Counted from the stretch's first letter, positions 52,141 through 61,779 are shown. The stretch: DNA of 64,000 nt from Chelatococcus sp. HY11 (GCF_018398335.1 NZ_JAHBRX010000001.1:1426001-1490000), one strand, 5' to 3'. Translations and numbers: made by a program. Notes: a model not told the origin generated them from the sequence alone.

Positions 52141-53397
52141 TCAGGGAGAGGTCATTGGGGACGACAGGATTTCGCGGCCGCGCACCATCACCCATGCGGG
52201 GGTGCGGAACGCCGCGGGATTCTCGAGAGGATTATCAGCGAGGGCGATAAGGTCGGCGCGCAGCCCAGCGCGGATCGCGCCGGCCTCGTGGTCGATCCGC
52301 ATGGCGCGGGCCACGATGGTCGTGGCGTTGCGGATGGCCTGCAGCGGTGTCAGGCCCGCCTCGACCATCATGACGATCTCTCGCCATGTCTCATCGAAGG
52401 GCGTCGCGGCCGTGCCGGCATCGGTGCCGCAGATCATCGGGATGCCCTGATCCGCCATCTGCTTGAAGATCCTCATCATCCGCCGCTCCTGCGCGAGACG
52501 GAAATGCTCATGGGGCGTGCCCTCGCCAGTCGCGCGCACCCCTTCCAGGGCCTTCGTGCTGGCTGCGAGCCCCATCATCACGGCCGAGCCGCTGGCGCGG
52601 ATCGCGTCCGTGACATCCTGGCGATAGACGCGCTCCAGCCAGCCCTCGCCCGTGCGCTCGAAGAAGGCGCAATGCTCGATGCTGTCGAAGCCGGCGCGGG
52701 CGCTCCGGATCGTGCCTTCGGACGACAGGCAATGGGAGACCGTCGACATGTCGAGGCTCCGCGCCTCCTCGACCAGCGCGGTGAGCTCAGCCAGCTCAAA
52801 GGCCGCGACTTCAGGCAGGGTGCCCGGTGTCATCTGGCCGCCGGTCGCCATGACCTTAGCGCTGCGAGCGCCGGCGGCGCGGGTCTGACGCACGAGGGCC
52901 CTCACCTCGTCGCTGGTCGTCGCCTCACCGCCCATATAGTGGAGATGTCCACATATGGCGGTAATCGGCGGGCCGCACATCAGAAGATTGGGAAGCACCG
53001 CCTCCCCCTCGTCCGCGGCGGCCAGCATCGCCTGCATCACCGGGATATCGGAGCCGCAGTCGCGCGCCGTGGTGACACCGCTCAACGCCATGACGCAGGC
53101 GTTGTCCAGCGCCCGCGCAACACGCTCTTCCGGCGTTTCCGCCAGATAGACCTCCCGCACATTGTCGGTGCCGTTGAAGGCGAAATGAACATGGCTATTC
53201 ATCAAGCCCGGAAAGACGAGGAGGCTGCCGAGATCTAGAACTTTCGCACCTTTGGCGGCAGGGCGTGACGCCATCTCTTCGCGAGGGCCGACCGCAGTGA
53301 TCACGCCGTTAGTAACGAGGATGTCCTGCCCGGGCACGACCCCGCCTTGCTCATCAAGAAAAGCCGCAGCCGAACGAATAAGCAGGGCGTCCGTCAT
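52141..53397 (-). CDS. amidohydrolase (imidazolonepropionase/prolidase-like), second paralogue
   Basis: A 418-residue protein similar throughout to the gene at 47098-48324: NSHVHFAFN, AKVMATGGQMTPGTL, SHCLSSE, SIEHCAFFE and CGTDAGTAATPFDETW. All dinuclear-zinc ligands appear to be present. The start overlaps dppC by ATGA; 14 bases separate it from the PLP gene. Two paralogues in one operon probably cleave two related amide or dipeptide substrates, or successive steps. Confidence 0.85.
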   Translation of the reverse strand: MTDALLIRSAAAFLDEQGGVVPGQDILVTNGVITAVGPREEMASRPAAKGAKVLDLGSLLVFPGLMNSHVHFAFNGTDNVREVYLAETPEERVARALDNACVMALSGVTTARDCGSDIPVMQAMLAAADEGEAVLPNLLMCGPPITAICGHLHYMGGEATTSDEVRALVRQTRAAGARSAKVMATGGQMTPGTLPEVAAFELAELTALVEEARSLDMSTVSHCLSSEGTIRSARAGFDSIEHCAFFERTGEGWLERVYRQDVTDAIRASGSAVMMGLAASTKALEGVRATGEGTPHEHFRLAQERRMMRIFKQMADQGIPMICGTDAGTAATPFDETWREIVMMVEAGLTPLQAIRNATTIVARAMRIDHEAGAIRAGLRADLIALADNPLENPAAFRTPAWVMVRGREILSSPMTSP

Positions 53398-54251
53398 CGC
53401 TGCCTCCTTTTCGGATCGATCGCCTGGCCGAGCCCATCGCCGAGGAGATTGAGCGAGAGAACCGTGAGGCCGAGGGCAAGACCGGGGTAGAAAATCAGCC
53501 AGGACGCGTGCTGAAAGCTCGATCTCGCCTCGCCCAGGATGTTGCCCCAGCTCGGCTCGGGCGGCTGCAGGCCAAGGCCGACAAAGCTCAGCCCGGCCTC
53601 GCCGAGAATGGCATAGGCGAAGAGGAACGTTTCCTGCACCATCAGCGCCGGCAGGATCCCTGGCAAGATATGCACGAGCAAAACGCGCGGACGCGACACA
53701 CCGATCGCCTCGGCAGCCTCCACGTAGGTCTGCTTGCGCAGAACGAGCGCTTCGCCGCGTACGATCCGGGCCGTGCGCGGGATATAGACGAGCGACAGGG
53801 CGAGCACGACATTCAGCGCCGTATTGCCGAAAGCCGCGAGAATGGCCAGCGCGAGGAGCAGTGCCGGAAACGCCATCAGCACGTCCATCGAGCGCATCAA
53901 GAGGCCATCAAGCCTGCGGATCGTACCGGCGATGAGACCGATGACCGTGCCAACCACAGCCGTAACGAGCATCACCAAAGCACCAATGGCGAGGCTGTTA
54001 TGGCCACCGAAGACGATACGCGCCAGAAGATCGCGGCCCAACGCGTCCGTACCGAGCCAATGCGCGGCGGATGGCCCGGTCAGGATCATCGCATAGTCGA
54101 GCGCCTCGGGATCGAGGGGAACGACGATCGGTAGGCCAAGCAAAAGCAGAATAATGACAGCGAACAGGACGCCACCGGTCAGCAGCGGAAGATTAAGGCG
54201 AGGAAAGCGCCGCCTCTTTACGATCTGATCTGCGCTTTCCGCCACGACCAT
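53394..54251 (-). CDS. ABC transporter permease, DppC-like
   Basis: A 285-residue membrane subunit (GTDALGRDLLARIVFGGHNS near residue 68 is the classic DppC/OppC start; the BPD loop is EALVLRKQTYVEAAEAIGVS). It is the first gene of the leftward operon, about 400-500 bases from the divergent IclR gene. No ATP-binding gene is found in this operon, so the ATPases must be encoded elsewhere or shared. Confidence 0.9.
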   Translation of the reverse strand: MVVAESADQIVKRRRFPRLNLPLLTGGVLFAVIILLLLGLPIVVPLDPEALDYAMILTGPSAAHWLGTDALGRDLLARIVFGGHNSLAIGALVMLVTAVVGTVIGLIAGTIRRLDGLLMRSMDVLMAFPALLLALAILAAFGNTALNVVLALSLVYIPRTARIVRGEALVLRKQTYVEAAEAIGVSRPRVLLVHILPGILPALMVQETFLFAYAILGEAGLSFVGLGLQPPEPSWGNILGEARSSFQHASWLIFYPGLALGLTVLSLNLLGDGLGQAIDPKRRQR

Positions 54252-54647
54252 GGATCTGCCTCCAACGGCCTCAGCGGGCCGTTATACGCATCCCAGCGCT
54301 CGGATCTCCAGCCTTTTGTTGACGTAGACTTACCTTGAGACAGGCATGACTACGCGGAGCCGGTTCGACCCAGGCCTTTCATTTCGTTTGGTACGCCCAA
54401 TCGCGGTGTTTTCCGCGCGCAATGATCAAGGCCACGCTAGGCAAGACTTTCTTGCGCCAGTGTTACCATGCAATGCTCCGCTTCCACTACGAATGCGCAC
54501 CGCCCACTATCGATACCGCCTTGCTTCTTCGGCCCCAACCAGCGACTTGCGTTGCCATACCATTGCATGCCCGGACGCTGGTGCGTGCTTTGTGCCAAGT
54601 GGCAACCCGCGCCGCAACGAAGAACAAGAGCCGATAAACCTCCACTC

Positions 54648-54687
54648 TGTCTTGTATATAGGACAATCTGTCCGTATTATAGACACA
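54648..54687. promoter_or_regulatory. candidate IclR operator region
   Basis: A perfect dyad GGACAATCTGTCC (54661-54673) is flanked by further TGTC/GACA half-sites, TGTCTTGTATATAGGACA on its left and TGTCCGTATTATAGACA on its right, about 80 bases before the iclR-type start. A TATTATAG -10-like sequence overlaps. IclR family operators are often such imperfect dyads. Confidence 0.45.
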
Positions 54688-54764
54688 ATAGAGGGATGCA
54701 CCCGTGTTTGCAAGGCTGAGGGCGAGCTTCACGGCATGTCGTGATCTTCGCCCGGGGGACTACT

Positions 54765-55529
54765 GTGAGCGATGAAACACAGCGATCAACCGGCATTGGC
54801 CGAACGATCGATATTCTGGAATATTTGAACCGCAAGCGAAGCCCGGTCGGGATTGGTGATCTCGCGCGGGCTCTGAACGCGCCGCGATCATCCATTTACA
54901 GCATCGTCGGCCGGCTCGCGGAGGCGGAGATCCTGCAGCTCGACCAGGAAAACAACGTCTTCTTCGGCCGCGCGGTCTATCTCTACGGCGATGCCTATCT
55001 CGCGTCCCAGCCGCTGGTGCGGCTCGGACGCGACGAAGTGATCAGATTGTCGCGTGAGACCGGAGAGACGACGCAGCTCTGCATGCTCGTCTCCGCAAAA
55101 TATACCGTTGCCTTCATGCATCCGGGCGCCAGCCTCTTCCGCATAAGCTCGGAAGTAGGCGTTCTCGTTCCCATTCCCTGGACGGCGTCGGGGAGGCTTC
55201 TGATGGGCGGCATGAGTGACGACGAGATCCGGGACCTCATCCCCCCCGAAGACTACGTCCTGCCGAACGGCGCTGTTATCGACCCTACCCAGTTCATCCG
55301 GGAAGTGCGCAAGGCCAGCGCCGGCAATGTCATGGAGACGACAGGACTTTCGGATCCCTATACCACATGCCTTGCTTCCGCGGTCTTCGACCACATGCGG
55401 ATACCTGTTGCCACAATTTGCTTCATGGTGCCGGCCAATACTCCCGGCAGACGCAAGCAGGAACTGCTCCAGCACCTCAGGCAAAGCGCGGACAAAGTCT
55501 CCCAGTCGCTGCACGGGCTCCCAAGATAG
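54765..55529 (+). CDS. IclR-family transcriptional regulator
   Basis: A 254-residue regulator. I chose the GTG at 54765, which has CGGGGGA upstream; an in-frame GTG at 54741 is less likely. The N-terminal wHTH (ARALNAPRSSIYSIVGRLAE) precedes the IclR effector domain (TASGRLLMGGMSDDEI, then SDPYTTCLASAVFDHMRIPV). It diverges from the dipeptide/amidohydrolase operon and is its likely local regulator. Confidence 0.88.
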   Translation: MSDETQRSTGIGRTIDILEYLNRKRSPVGIGDLARALNAPRSSIYSIVGRLAEAEILQLDQENNVFFGRAVYLYGDAYLASQPLVRLGRDEVIRLSRETGETTQLCMLVSAKYTVAFMHPGASLFRISSEVGVLVPIPWTASGRLLMGGMSDDEIRDLIPPEDYVLPNGAVIDPTQFIREVRKASAGNVMETTGLSDPYTTCLASAVFDHMRIPVATICFMVPANTPGRRKQELLQHLRQSADKVSQSLHGLPR

Positions 55530-55550
55530 GCAACGGCTGCTCCTGTCGAT

Positions 55551-55581
55551 GCCCCCACATTGGCGGCGGACGCCCCCACAT
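55551..55581 (+). repeat. short direct repeat GCCCCCACAT
   Basis: Two copies (55551-55560 and 55572-55581), 21 bases apart, lie just after the IclR stop in a 285-base gap otherwise without features. The 21-base period fits two turns of DNA, so a bound regulator is possible; the significance is low. Confidence 0.35.
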
Positions 55582-55814
55582 GGGAAACACTATCTTCATA
55601 TGCATCCGCCTGAGACCGGGGCATCCCGCAATCGAACACGTCCCCAGGCGCAGCCCGATGCTTGGCTTGGGAGAAAGCAAGAACAGGGTGGGCGTATCGC
55701 GATCAACGGATTGGGAATGGCATCGCGAACGATGGCCATTGCAGCCCGCGCTCACTAGAATAACCTGGTGCGTATGCTGTTTTCTTCAGAGTGAATGGGA
55801 GACTGTTGGCCATA

Positions 55815-56723
55815 ATGAGCGGATCGACGCAATCATCGGATACTCCCGCGACACCAGCCTTCTCCTTCCATCGCTATGCGGTTGGAGATGCAACCATCGT
55901 AGCCGTATTCGACGGCCGTAATCCCATACCGCTCGCGGACGGCTTCGTGCCCAACGCATCGCGCGCCGATGTCAGCGCTGCCCTGGCGGCGGCGGGCGGC
56001 GATCCCGATATCGTGCCGATCACCTTCACGCCCATCGTCATCGAGAACGGATCACGGCGTATCGTGATCGACACCGGTACCGGTGAGGCGAATGTCGAGG
56101 CAAGCGGCGGCAAATCCGGCTGGTTTCAGACCAATCTCACCGCCGCCGGCATCGACCGGCGTGAGATCGATACCGTCATCATCTCCCACTTCCATGGCGA
56201 CCACATCAACGGCCTGCTGACACGCGACGGCCATCGCGCCTTTCCCAACGCGGAAATCCTTGTGCCCCAGGCGGAATGGGACTTCTGGATGGACGACGCA
56301 CGCATGGCCGCCGCGCCGAACGACCGCGCCAAGGCTGCCTTCGCCAACGCGAGACGCGTGTTTGACCAGTTGAATCGTCAGGTTACGCATTACGCCTGGG
56401 ACAAGGAGGCGGCGCCCGGCATCACGGCCGTCGGCACGCCCGGCCACACGCCGGGTCACACCTCGTTCCGGGCGAAGTTCGGCGGAGAAACGGTGTTTAT
56501 CCAGTCGGATGTCACCAATCTTCCCGCGCTGTTCGCGCGTCACCCGCACTGGCAGGCCGCCTTCGATTATGACGGCGAGATGGCCGTCGCGACACGGCTC
56601 AGGATCTACACGGAATTGGCGGCCGCAGGTACACGAGTGCAGGGCTTTCACTATCCCTTCCCGGGACTGGCCCGGTTGGAAAAGCTCGCCGATGGCTTCA
56701 ACGCAATTCCCGTGTCGGCGTGA
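55815..56723 (+). CDS. MBL-fold metallo-hydrolase
   Basis: A 302-residue metallo-beta-lactamase-fold protein. The HxHxDH motif is in SHFHGDHINGLLTRDGHRAF near residue 130; the third ligand is in GTPGHTPGHTSF near residue 205, and the bridging Asp in QSDVTN. The sequence RYAVGDATIVAVFDGRNPIP and the FVPNA segment fit quinolone/lactone-degrading and AttM-like hydrolases; the substrate is not determined. A GTG at 55791 is an alternative start. It converges with the following operon. Confidence 0.82.
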   Translation: MSGSTQSSDTPATPAFSFHRYAVGDATIVAVFDGRNPIPLADGFVPNASRADVSAALAAAGGDPDIVPITFTPIVIENGSRRIVIDTGTGEANVEASGGKSGWFQTNLTAAGIDRREIDTVIISHFHGDHINGLLTRDGHRAFPNAEILVPQAEWDFWMDDARMAAAPNDRAKAAFANARRVFDQLNRQVTHYAWDKEAAPGITAVGTPGHTPGHTSFRAKFGGETVFIQSDVTNLPALFARHPHWQAAFDYDGEMAVATRLRIYTELAAAGTRVQGFHYPFPGLARLEKLADGFNAIPVSA

Positions 56724-56747
56724 AGGTCGGCGGGGCGGTCCAGCCGT

Positions 56748-57944
56748 TCAGCCGGGTCGCCACACCGTCGGATCGATCGCCGCAGAAGTACCCAGGCAGT
56801 CATAGACCGCATCGTCACGGAAGGTGTAAGCCGCCTCGATCTCAGGCGTCAGCGCCACGCCCAGCCCCGGCGCCGATGGCGGCGCGAGATAGCCGCCGAT
56901 GATCGGCTGTGCCGCGACCGTCAAGACATCGCGCAGGGCAAAGCCGGGCATAGGCCATTCGGCAAGGCGCGCGCCGCCGGCGAAAGCCGCTGTGTAGTTG
57001 GCGCCGAGGCATACGGCGCCGCCCCAGTTGTGCACGACGGTCTCGACGCCCGCCCGTCGCGCCGCGGCAAAGACATCCATGGTTGCGCCAATGCCTCCCA
57101 ACACCGTCGCGTCGGGCTGAACAATGTCGTAGAGGCCATCGGCCACGCGCCGGCATAGTTCGTCGGGTGTGGTCGCAATTTCGCCACCCGCGATTTTCGT
57201 GGCGAGCCGCCCCCGCAGAAGCCGATAGGAGCCGAGGTCGGCCGGCCCCAGCGCTTCTTCGAGGAAAGTGATGCGGCGCGTGGTCCGCCCGTGGACGGCC
57301 TCGACGAATGCGATGACGTCGCTCGCGGTCTGAGCCGGATTGGCGAGGTTCTGCGTCATGTCGATGGCGACCGCGATACCGGCCTCGCCGGCCCGATCCA
57401 GGGTCCAGACAGCCTTGTCGACCTCGTCGCGCCGCGCGCGGATCTTGAACAGCCTGATGCCCTTCGACGCCAGCAGATCAATTTCGGCCAGCATGGCAGC
57501 CGGACCGGTCGAATCGCCGCCACTGCCGTAGAGCGCGATACGCTCGACGGTCCGCCCGCCGAACAGCTCCACGGCCGGCACTCCAAGGCGCTTGGCCTTG
57601 GCATCCACGAGCGCGATCTCGAAAGCTGAGAGAACGTGGCGCGCCGCGCCCGTCAGGCTCCAATAGTCCGTCATTCGACTGAGATCGATCAGGCGCGCGC
57701 TGATGGCATCCCCTTCCCGCCCGACCACTGTCGGCGCCAGAAGCTTGACGATCTCGGCGAAAACATGCGGGGCGAAGACCGCGAGATACCCCTCGCCGAG
57801 CCCCGTTGAGCCATCAGCGAAGGTTATCTCCACCATGCCAACCGTCCGGTAGCCCGATGTCAGGTGCCGGCGGCGCTCGAGATTGTCCGCATCCGCATAG
57901 GGCGCGCTCAAGAGGACAGGGCGGACAGCGGTAATGATCGGCAT
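56748..57944 (-). CDS. enolase-superfamily enzyme (mandelate racemase/muconate lactonizing group)
   Basis: A 398-residue protein from the ATG at 57944, whose start overlaps the DapA-family gene stop (TGATG). Features: N-terminal capping domain, then the barrel with IRLFKIRARRDEVDKAVWTL (KxR-type base near residue 165), metal ligands in IDMTQN, FLEEAL and IAGGEIA, and the second-side His in VVHNWGG. That set fits the mandelate-racemase subgroup, which dehydrates or racemises sugar acids and related compounds. Exact substrate unknown. It may follow the lyase in one pathway. Confidence 0.82.
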   Translation of the reverse strand: MPIITAVRPVLLSAPYADADNLERRRHLTSGYRTVGMVEITFADGSTGLGEGYLAVFAPHVFAEIVKLLAPTVVGREGDAISARLIDLSRMTDYWSLTGAARHVLSAFEIALVDAKAKRLGVPAVELFGGRTVERIALYGSGGDSTGPAAMLAEIDLLASKGIRLFKIRARRDEVDKAVWTLDRAGEAGIAVAIDMTQNLANPAQTASDVIAFVEAVHGRTTRRITFLEEALGPADLGSYRLLRGRLATKIAGGEIATTPDELCRRVADGLYDIVQPDATVLGGIGATMDVFAAARRAGVETVVHNWGGAVCLGANYTAAFAGGARLAEWPMPGFALRDVLTVAAQPIIGGYLAPPSAPGLGVALTPEIEAAYTFRDDAVYDCLGTSAAIDPTVWRPG

Positions 57945-58864
57945 CAGATGAAAAGCTCCGGCACGGCCTGCCGGGCGATGGGGCGCAGACGCCGCGCCTC
58001 GCCGGCATCGATGAAACGATAGGGACGGCGCAACCGCGTGCCGACAGGCGCCCAATCGCCGATGTCCGCCAGCAGTTTGTCCAGCGCGGCGTTGGAGTAG
58101 CCATGGTCACGGCGGAACGGCCAGACGTGGGTGTCGATGAACACTTGCAGGCGTGCCTCGAGATCGAGACAGGAGGCGATATCGGTCGCCATCAGGTCGG
58201 TCCAGCGTTGCGCGCCGCGCGGATTGAGGCAGGCGACGTTGGAGAACGCGCCCGCCGCCACGCCCTCGCGCATGCCGGTCGCCAGATGATGCCCCGGCAC
58301 GAACAGGGAGATGCCCCCGAGATGCTCGCGCGCGCTCGCGTACCAGGCGGCATCGCCGTCGCCGAGCTTGACCGCCTCGACCGTTGGCGCCCGCGACAGC
58401 ACCCACCGCAATTCGGGCGGTGTCAGGACGCGCTTGGCATGCGGTGGATTGTAGAGCACCAGCGGCACCCCCCTCGCCTCCTCGGCGATGAGCGCGAGAT
58501 AGTCGACAGCCTCCGCGTCGGTCAGCGGCCACCAGTCCGGCAGGATCACCTGGATGGCGCGCGGCTCGAGCGAAACGGCCCGGGCGACGCGCTGACGGCT
58601 CACCATCGGGTCGGAGTGACAGGCGCCGACAACGAAGGGCATGCCGGCAGCCATGCATGCGGTCGCCAGCGTCTCCTGGACGCGATCGTATTCCGCTTCC
58701 GTCTGGTTGTGGAACTCACCCGCCGTGCCATTGGAGTAGATGCCGTCGACCTGCGCATCGATCAGCACATCAATCTCGGCCCTGAGACGGCTGAAATCGA
58801 TGCTGTCGTCATCGGAGATCGGCAGCAGCAGGGTCGCCCAGTTGCCGCGCAGCGGCGTCACCAT
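57944..58864 (-). CDS. DapA-family aldolase/lyase (dihydrodipicolinate synthase-like)
   Basis: A 306-residue TIM-barrel lyase. Motifs: YSNGTAGEFHNQTEAEY near residue 43, VLYNPPHAK (conserved Tyr) and the Schiff-base Lys in VEAVKLGDG near residue 166. Compared with true DapA the GTTGE loop is replaced by GTAGE. A keto-acid lyase or dehydratase role in a sugar-acid route fits the enolase partner. Coupled start-stop with that partner; 13 bases from the ABC ATPase. Confidence 0.82.
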   Translation of the reverse strand: MVTPLRGNWATLLLPISDDDSIDFSRLRAEIDVLIDAQVDGIYSNGTAGEFHNQTEAEYDRVQETLATACMAAGMPFVVGACHSDPMVSRQRVARAVSLEPRAIQVILPDWWPLTDAEAVDYLALIAEEARGVPLVLYNPPHAKRVLTPPELRWVLSRAPTVEAVKLGDGDAAWYASAREHLGGISLFVPGHHLATGMREGVAAGAFSNVACLNPRGAQRWTDLMATDIASCLDLEARLQVFIDTHVWPFRRDHGYSNAALDKLLADIGDWAPVGTRLRRPYRFIDAGEARRLRPIARQAVPELFI

Positions 58865-58876
58865 CGCTTATCTCCG

Positions 58877-59785
58877 TCACGGCTTGCGGATGGCGGCGAA
58901 GGGCCTGCCGCGCTTCAGAACGCCACGCTCGAGGAAGATGCGCGTGATTTCCTCCTCAGCTTCCTTGAACACGTTGGAATTGCGCCCCTCAAGCCCGCGT
59001 GGCCGGGGAATGTCGATGTCGATGACCCGATCGATCCGCCCGGGGCGCGGCGACATGATGACGACGCGATCCGAGAGCAGCACCGCTTCATCGATCGAGT
59101 GGGTGATGAACAGCACCGTCTTGCCGGTGGCCAGCCACAGCTCTTCCAGATCGACGCGCACCTGTTCGCGCGTCAACGCGTCAAGAGCTCCCAGAGGCTC
59201 GTCCATCAGAAGAAGGGAGGGGTCGTGTATCAGCGCCCGCGCGATTGAGGCGCGCTGCTGCATGCCGCCGGACAACTGGCGCGGATAGACATCCTCGAAG
59301 CCGTTGAGGCCGACAGCGGCCAGTAGATCGATGGCACGGTCGCGATAGGCCGCCGGATCGAGCCCGCGCAGCTCCGGCTGCAGGAGCAGGTTGTCGATGA
59401 CGCTGCGCCATTCCAGAAGAACCGGCTTCTGGAAAACGATGCCGACATCGGTAATGGGCTGGTTGACGGGCTTGCCCGCCACCGAGATCTGGCCGCCCGA
59501 TGTCGGCATCAGGCCCGCGATCAGCCGCAAAAGGGTGCTCTTGCCACAGCCCGAGGGGCCGACGATCGAGACGAACTCACCCCTGGCTATCTCGAGGTCG
59601 ATATCGAGGAGCGCCTCGACGCGGCGCCCCTCACTGTCGAAAATCTTCGAGACGCCTTTGACGACGATGCCGGCGTCCTGCGTATTTGAGGCGAGCGTTG
59701 CCGCTGCTGTCATTCCGCGCTCCGCTATCCCGTGACGTGCGTTGGTGTCGGCGCCCTTGCGCTCGAAGATCGCGACATTGCTCAT
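58877..59785 (-). CDS. ABC transporter ATP-binding protein, SsuB/TauB type
   Basis: A 302-residue ATPase. Walker A GPSGCGKST near residue 77, the signature LSGGMQQR near residue 170, Walker B LLLMDEPLGALD, and HSIDEA switch region. The SsuB/TauB/NrtD type takes up sulfonates, nitrate, taurine or aromatic acids. Start overlaps the binding-protein gene by ATGA. Confidence 0.92.
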   Translation of the reverse strand: MSNVAIFERKGADTNARHGIAERGMTAAATLASNTQDAGIVVKGVSKIFDSEGRRVEALLDIDLEIARGEFVSIVGPSGCGKSTLLRLIAGLMPTSGGQISVAGKPVNQPITDVGIVFQKPVLLEWRSVIDNLLLQPELRGLDPAAYRDRAIDLLAAVGLNGFEDVYPRQLSGGMQQRASIARALIHDPSLLLMDEPLGALDALTREQVRVDLEELWLATGKTVLFITHSIDEAVLLSDRVVIMSPRPGRIDRVIDIDIPRPRGLEGRNSNVFKEAEEEITRIFLERGVLKRGRPFAAIRKP

Positions 59786-60774
59786 TGGGGAACGAACTCG
59801 TTTGTATAGAAGGCCGTCAGAGGCTTGTCGGTCTTGATGCCCCGATAATCCTTCTGCACCTGCAGCGTCATCTGCCAGTCCTTCTCGGCGCCGAAGCCAA
59901 GCGGTTTGTCCTTGTTGTTCTCAGAGCGCAGCGCCCCGATCACGTCCGTGAGCTGCTTGCGGAAGGCGGCCTCCGAACTCGTCGGCTTGACGGCGAGGCA
60001 CGCCTTGACGACGTCATCGGGGTTCTTGATCGCGTGGTCCCAGGCACGCTGGGTCACCGCGATGAAGCGCTTGACCAGATCAGGGTTGCTCTCGACCAGG
60101 TCGGACTTCGTGGCGACGGAGGACGAGATGGTGTTCACGCCGAGCTCGGGATAGGTGACCGCGTGATATTTGAAGCCACGGGCTTCAAGATCCGGAACAC
60201 CGTCGAGACCGATCAGGATGGCGTCGACCTGCCCGCTCATCAGCGTCGCATACTGCGCCGCCGGATCGACGGTCAGGATCTTGACGTCGTCCGGCTTCAG
60301 GTTGTTGGCGGCCAGCACCGCCTGGAACATCTGAAGGGCGCCCGAGCCGGCGAGCGTTACATACTGCTTGCCCTTGAGGTCGGCGACCGACTTGATGGGC
60401 TTGTCCGCTGGCGACACGACCGCCAGCAAACTCTTGTTGATGAGGCTGTAGACCGATTTCACCGGAAGGCCACGCGCCACGCCGGCGATCACGACGGCCG
60501 GATCCACCAAGCCGAAGGTATCCGTCCCGGCCGCGACGAGCTGCGCCGTATCAGCCGAGCCACGCCCCTCGCCAATCTCCTTGATCTCGATGCCTGCTTC
60601 CTTGAACCACCCCTTGTCGCGGGCCATGTGCCATGGGCAGTGCCAGCCGTTGAGGATCGTATTCAGACGCAGGCTGACCTGGTCCGCGGCCTGGGCGGAT
60701 GATGTCGCAACCATCAAACCGGCGGCGATGGCCGCGAAAGCTGCGATCCGTTTTGATACTTTTTCCGATGACAT
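59782..60774 (-). CDS. ABC transporter substrate-binding protein (NMT1/SsuA-like)
   Basis: A 330-residue periplasmic protein with a Sec signal (FAAIAAGLMVATSSAQA) and the NMT1/THI5-like fold (WHMARDKGWFKEAGIEIKEI, then FGLVDPAVVIAGVARGLPVK). It supplies the permease-ATPase pair of the same operon. The solute is unknown: substrate specificity cannot be read from the sequence. Confidence 0.9.
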   Translation of the reverse strand: MSSEKVSKRIAAFAAIAAGLMVATSSAQAADQVSLRLNTILNGWHCPWHMARDKGWFKEAGIEIKEIGEGRGSADTAQLVAAGTDTFGLVDPAVVIAGVARGLPVKSVYSLINKSLLAVVSPADKPIKSVADLKGKQYVTLAGSGALQMFQAVLAANNLKPDDVKILTVDPAAQYATLMSGQVDAILIGLDGVPDLEARGFKYHAVTYPELGVNTISSSVATKSDLVESNPDLVKRFIAVTQRAWDHAIKNPDDVVKACLAVKPTSSEAAFRKQLTDVIGALRSENNKDKPLGFGAEKDWQMTLQVQKDYRGIKTDKPLTAFYTNEFVPQ

Positions 60775-60882
60775 GGTCGTTTCCTCTCGGGTGCTTTTCT
60801 TTGCGATCTATATTGCCAGGAGCGCCATCAGACAGGCGTCTTATTCTTTGCATACGGCATCACTGCCCCGTCATCGGACGTG

Positions 60883-61779
60883 TCAGGCGTTGACCGGGAC
60901 GGGATCACGCTGCGAGACGTGCCACGGGATGGTGAAGCGCTCCACCGCCTCGACGAGATAGTAGACGATGATGCCGACGAGGCTGATGACGAAGACGCCG
61001 GCGAAGACCATCGGCGTGTCGAGTTCACCACGCCATTCGAGCAGGAGATAGCCAAGCCCCCGATCCGACGCGATGAATTCGGCAACGACGGCGCCGGTCG
61101 AGGCCAGAGCGACACCGACTTTGAGACCGGTGAAGATCTGCGGCAACGCCTGCGGCAGCTTGATCTTGCGAAACATCGTCCAGGTGGATGTGCCGGTCGA
61201 GCGCGCGAGATCCATGATGTCCGGATCAACAGCGCGGAAGCCGGCGACAGCACTCAGCGTGATAGGGAAGAAGGCGAGCAGGAACACCAGCATGGTCTTT
61301 GGCGTGTAGCCGAAACCGAACCACACAATGAAGAGCGGCGCGATGGCGATCTTCGGAATGACCTGGAAGACCAGCATGATCGGCTCGACGGTATCCTCGA
61401 CAATGCGCGAGGAGACGATCGCGAGCGCCAGCGGGATCGATACGACGATGGCGATGACGTAACCACCTAGCATCACGGAGGTCGTGATCCAGGTTGCCGC
61501 CAGGGTCCGCTGCCATTGGCCGAGGAAGGCGGTGAAAACCTGCGATGGCGGCGGCAGCAGGTAATCGGGAATCGAGAGCAGGCGCGGCGCGAGTTCCCAG
61601 GCGATCAGGATGATCATCAACGTCATCAGCACGAGCTTGCGCCGCTTGAGAAAAGCCATCAGCGCATTGGGCTTGGGTGGAGCGGCCTGCTGAACGGCAG
61701 CGCCCTGCGCGGCGTCAACGCGCGCGCTCGTCTCAACGGATGAGGATGGAGACACCTGTCCTGCGGATTGCCCTGTCAT
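60883..61779 (-). CDS. ABC transporter permease, SsuC/TauC type
   Basis: A 298-residue inner-membrane protein from the ATG at 61779, selected for GGAAGGGCG just upstream; an upstream ATG at 61908 gives an unlikely N-terminus. A cytosolic N-terminal tail of some 50 residues leads into six helices, with the EAA-type loop in GFRAVDPDIMDLARSTGTST near residue 195 and FRKIKLPQALPQIFTGLKV. It is the first gene of the leftward importer operon; 108 bases separate it from the binding protein. Confidence 0.9.
   Translation of the reverse strand: MTGQSAGQVSPSSSVETSARVDAAQGAAVQQAAPPKPNALMAFLKRRKLVLMTLMIILIAWELAPRLLSIPDYLLPPPSQVFTAFLGQWQRTLAATWITTSVMLGGYVIAIVVSIPLALAIVSSRIVEDTVEPIMLVFQVIPKIAIAPLFIVWFGFGYTPKTMLVFLLAFFPITLSAVAGFRAVDPDIMDLARSTGTSTWTMFRKIKLPQALPQIFTGLKVGVALASTGAVVAEFIASDRGLGYLLLEWRGELDTPMVFAGVFVISLVGIIVYYLVEAVERFTIPWHVSQRDPVPVNA

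Noticed and set aside
54346-54744. 132-codon plus-strand frame in the dppC/iclR gap
   Set aside because: Composition is unlike coding sequence and it covers the likely operators and promoters; it runs into the IclR start.
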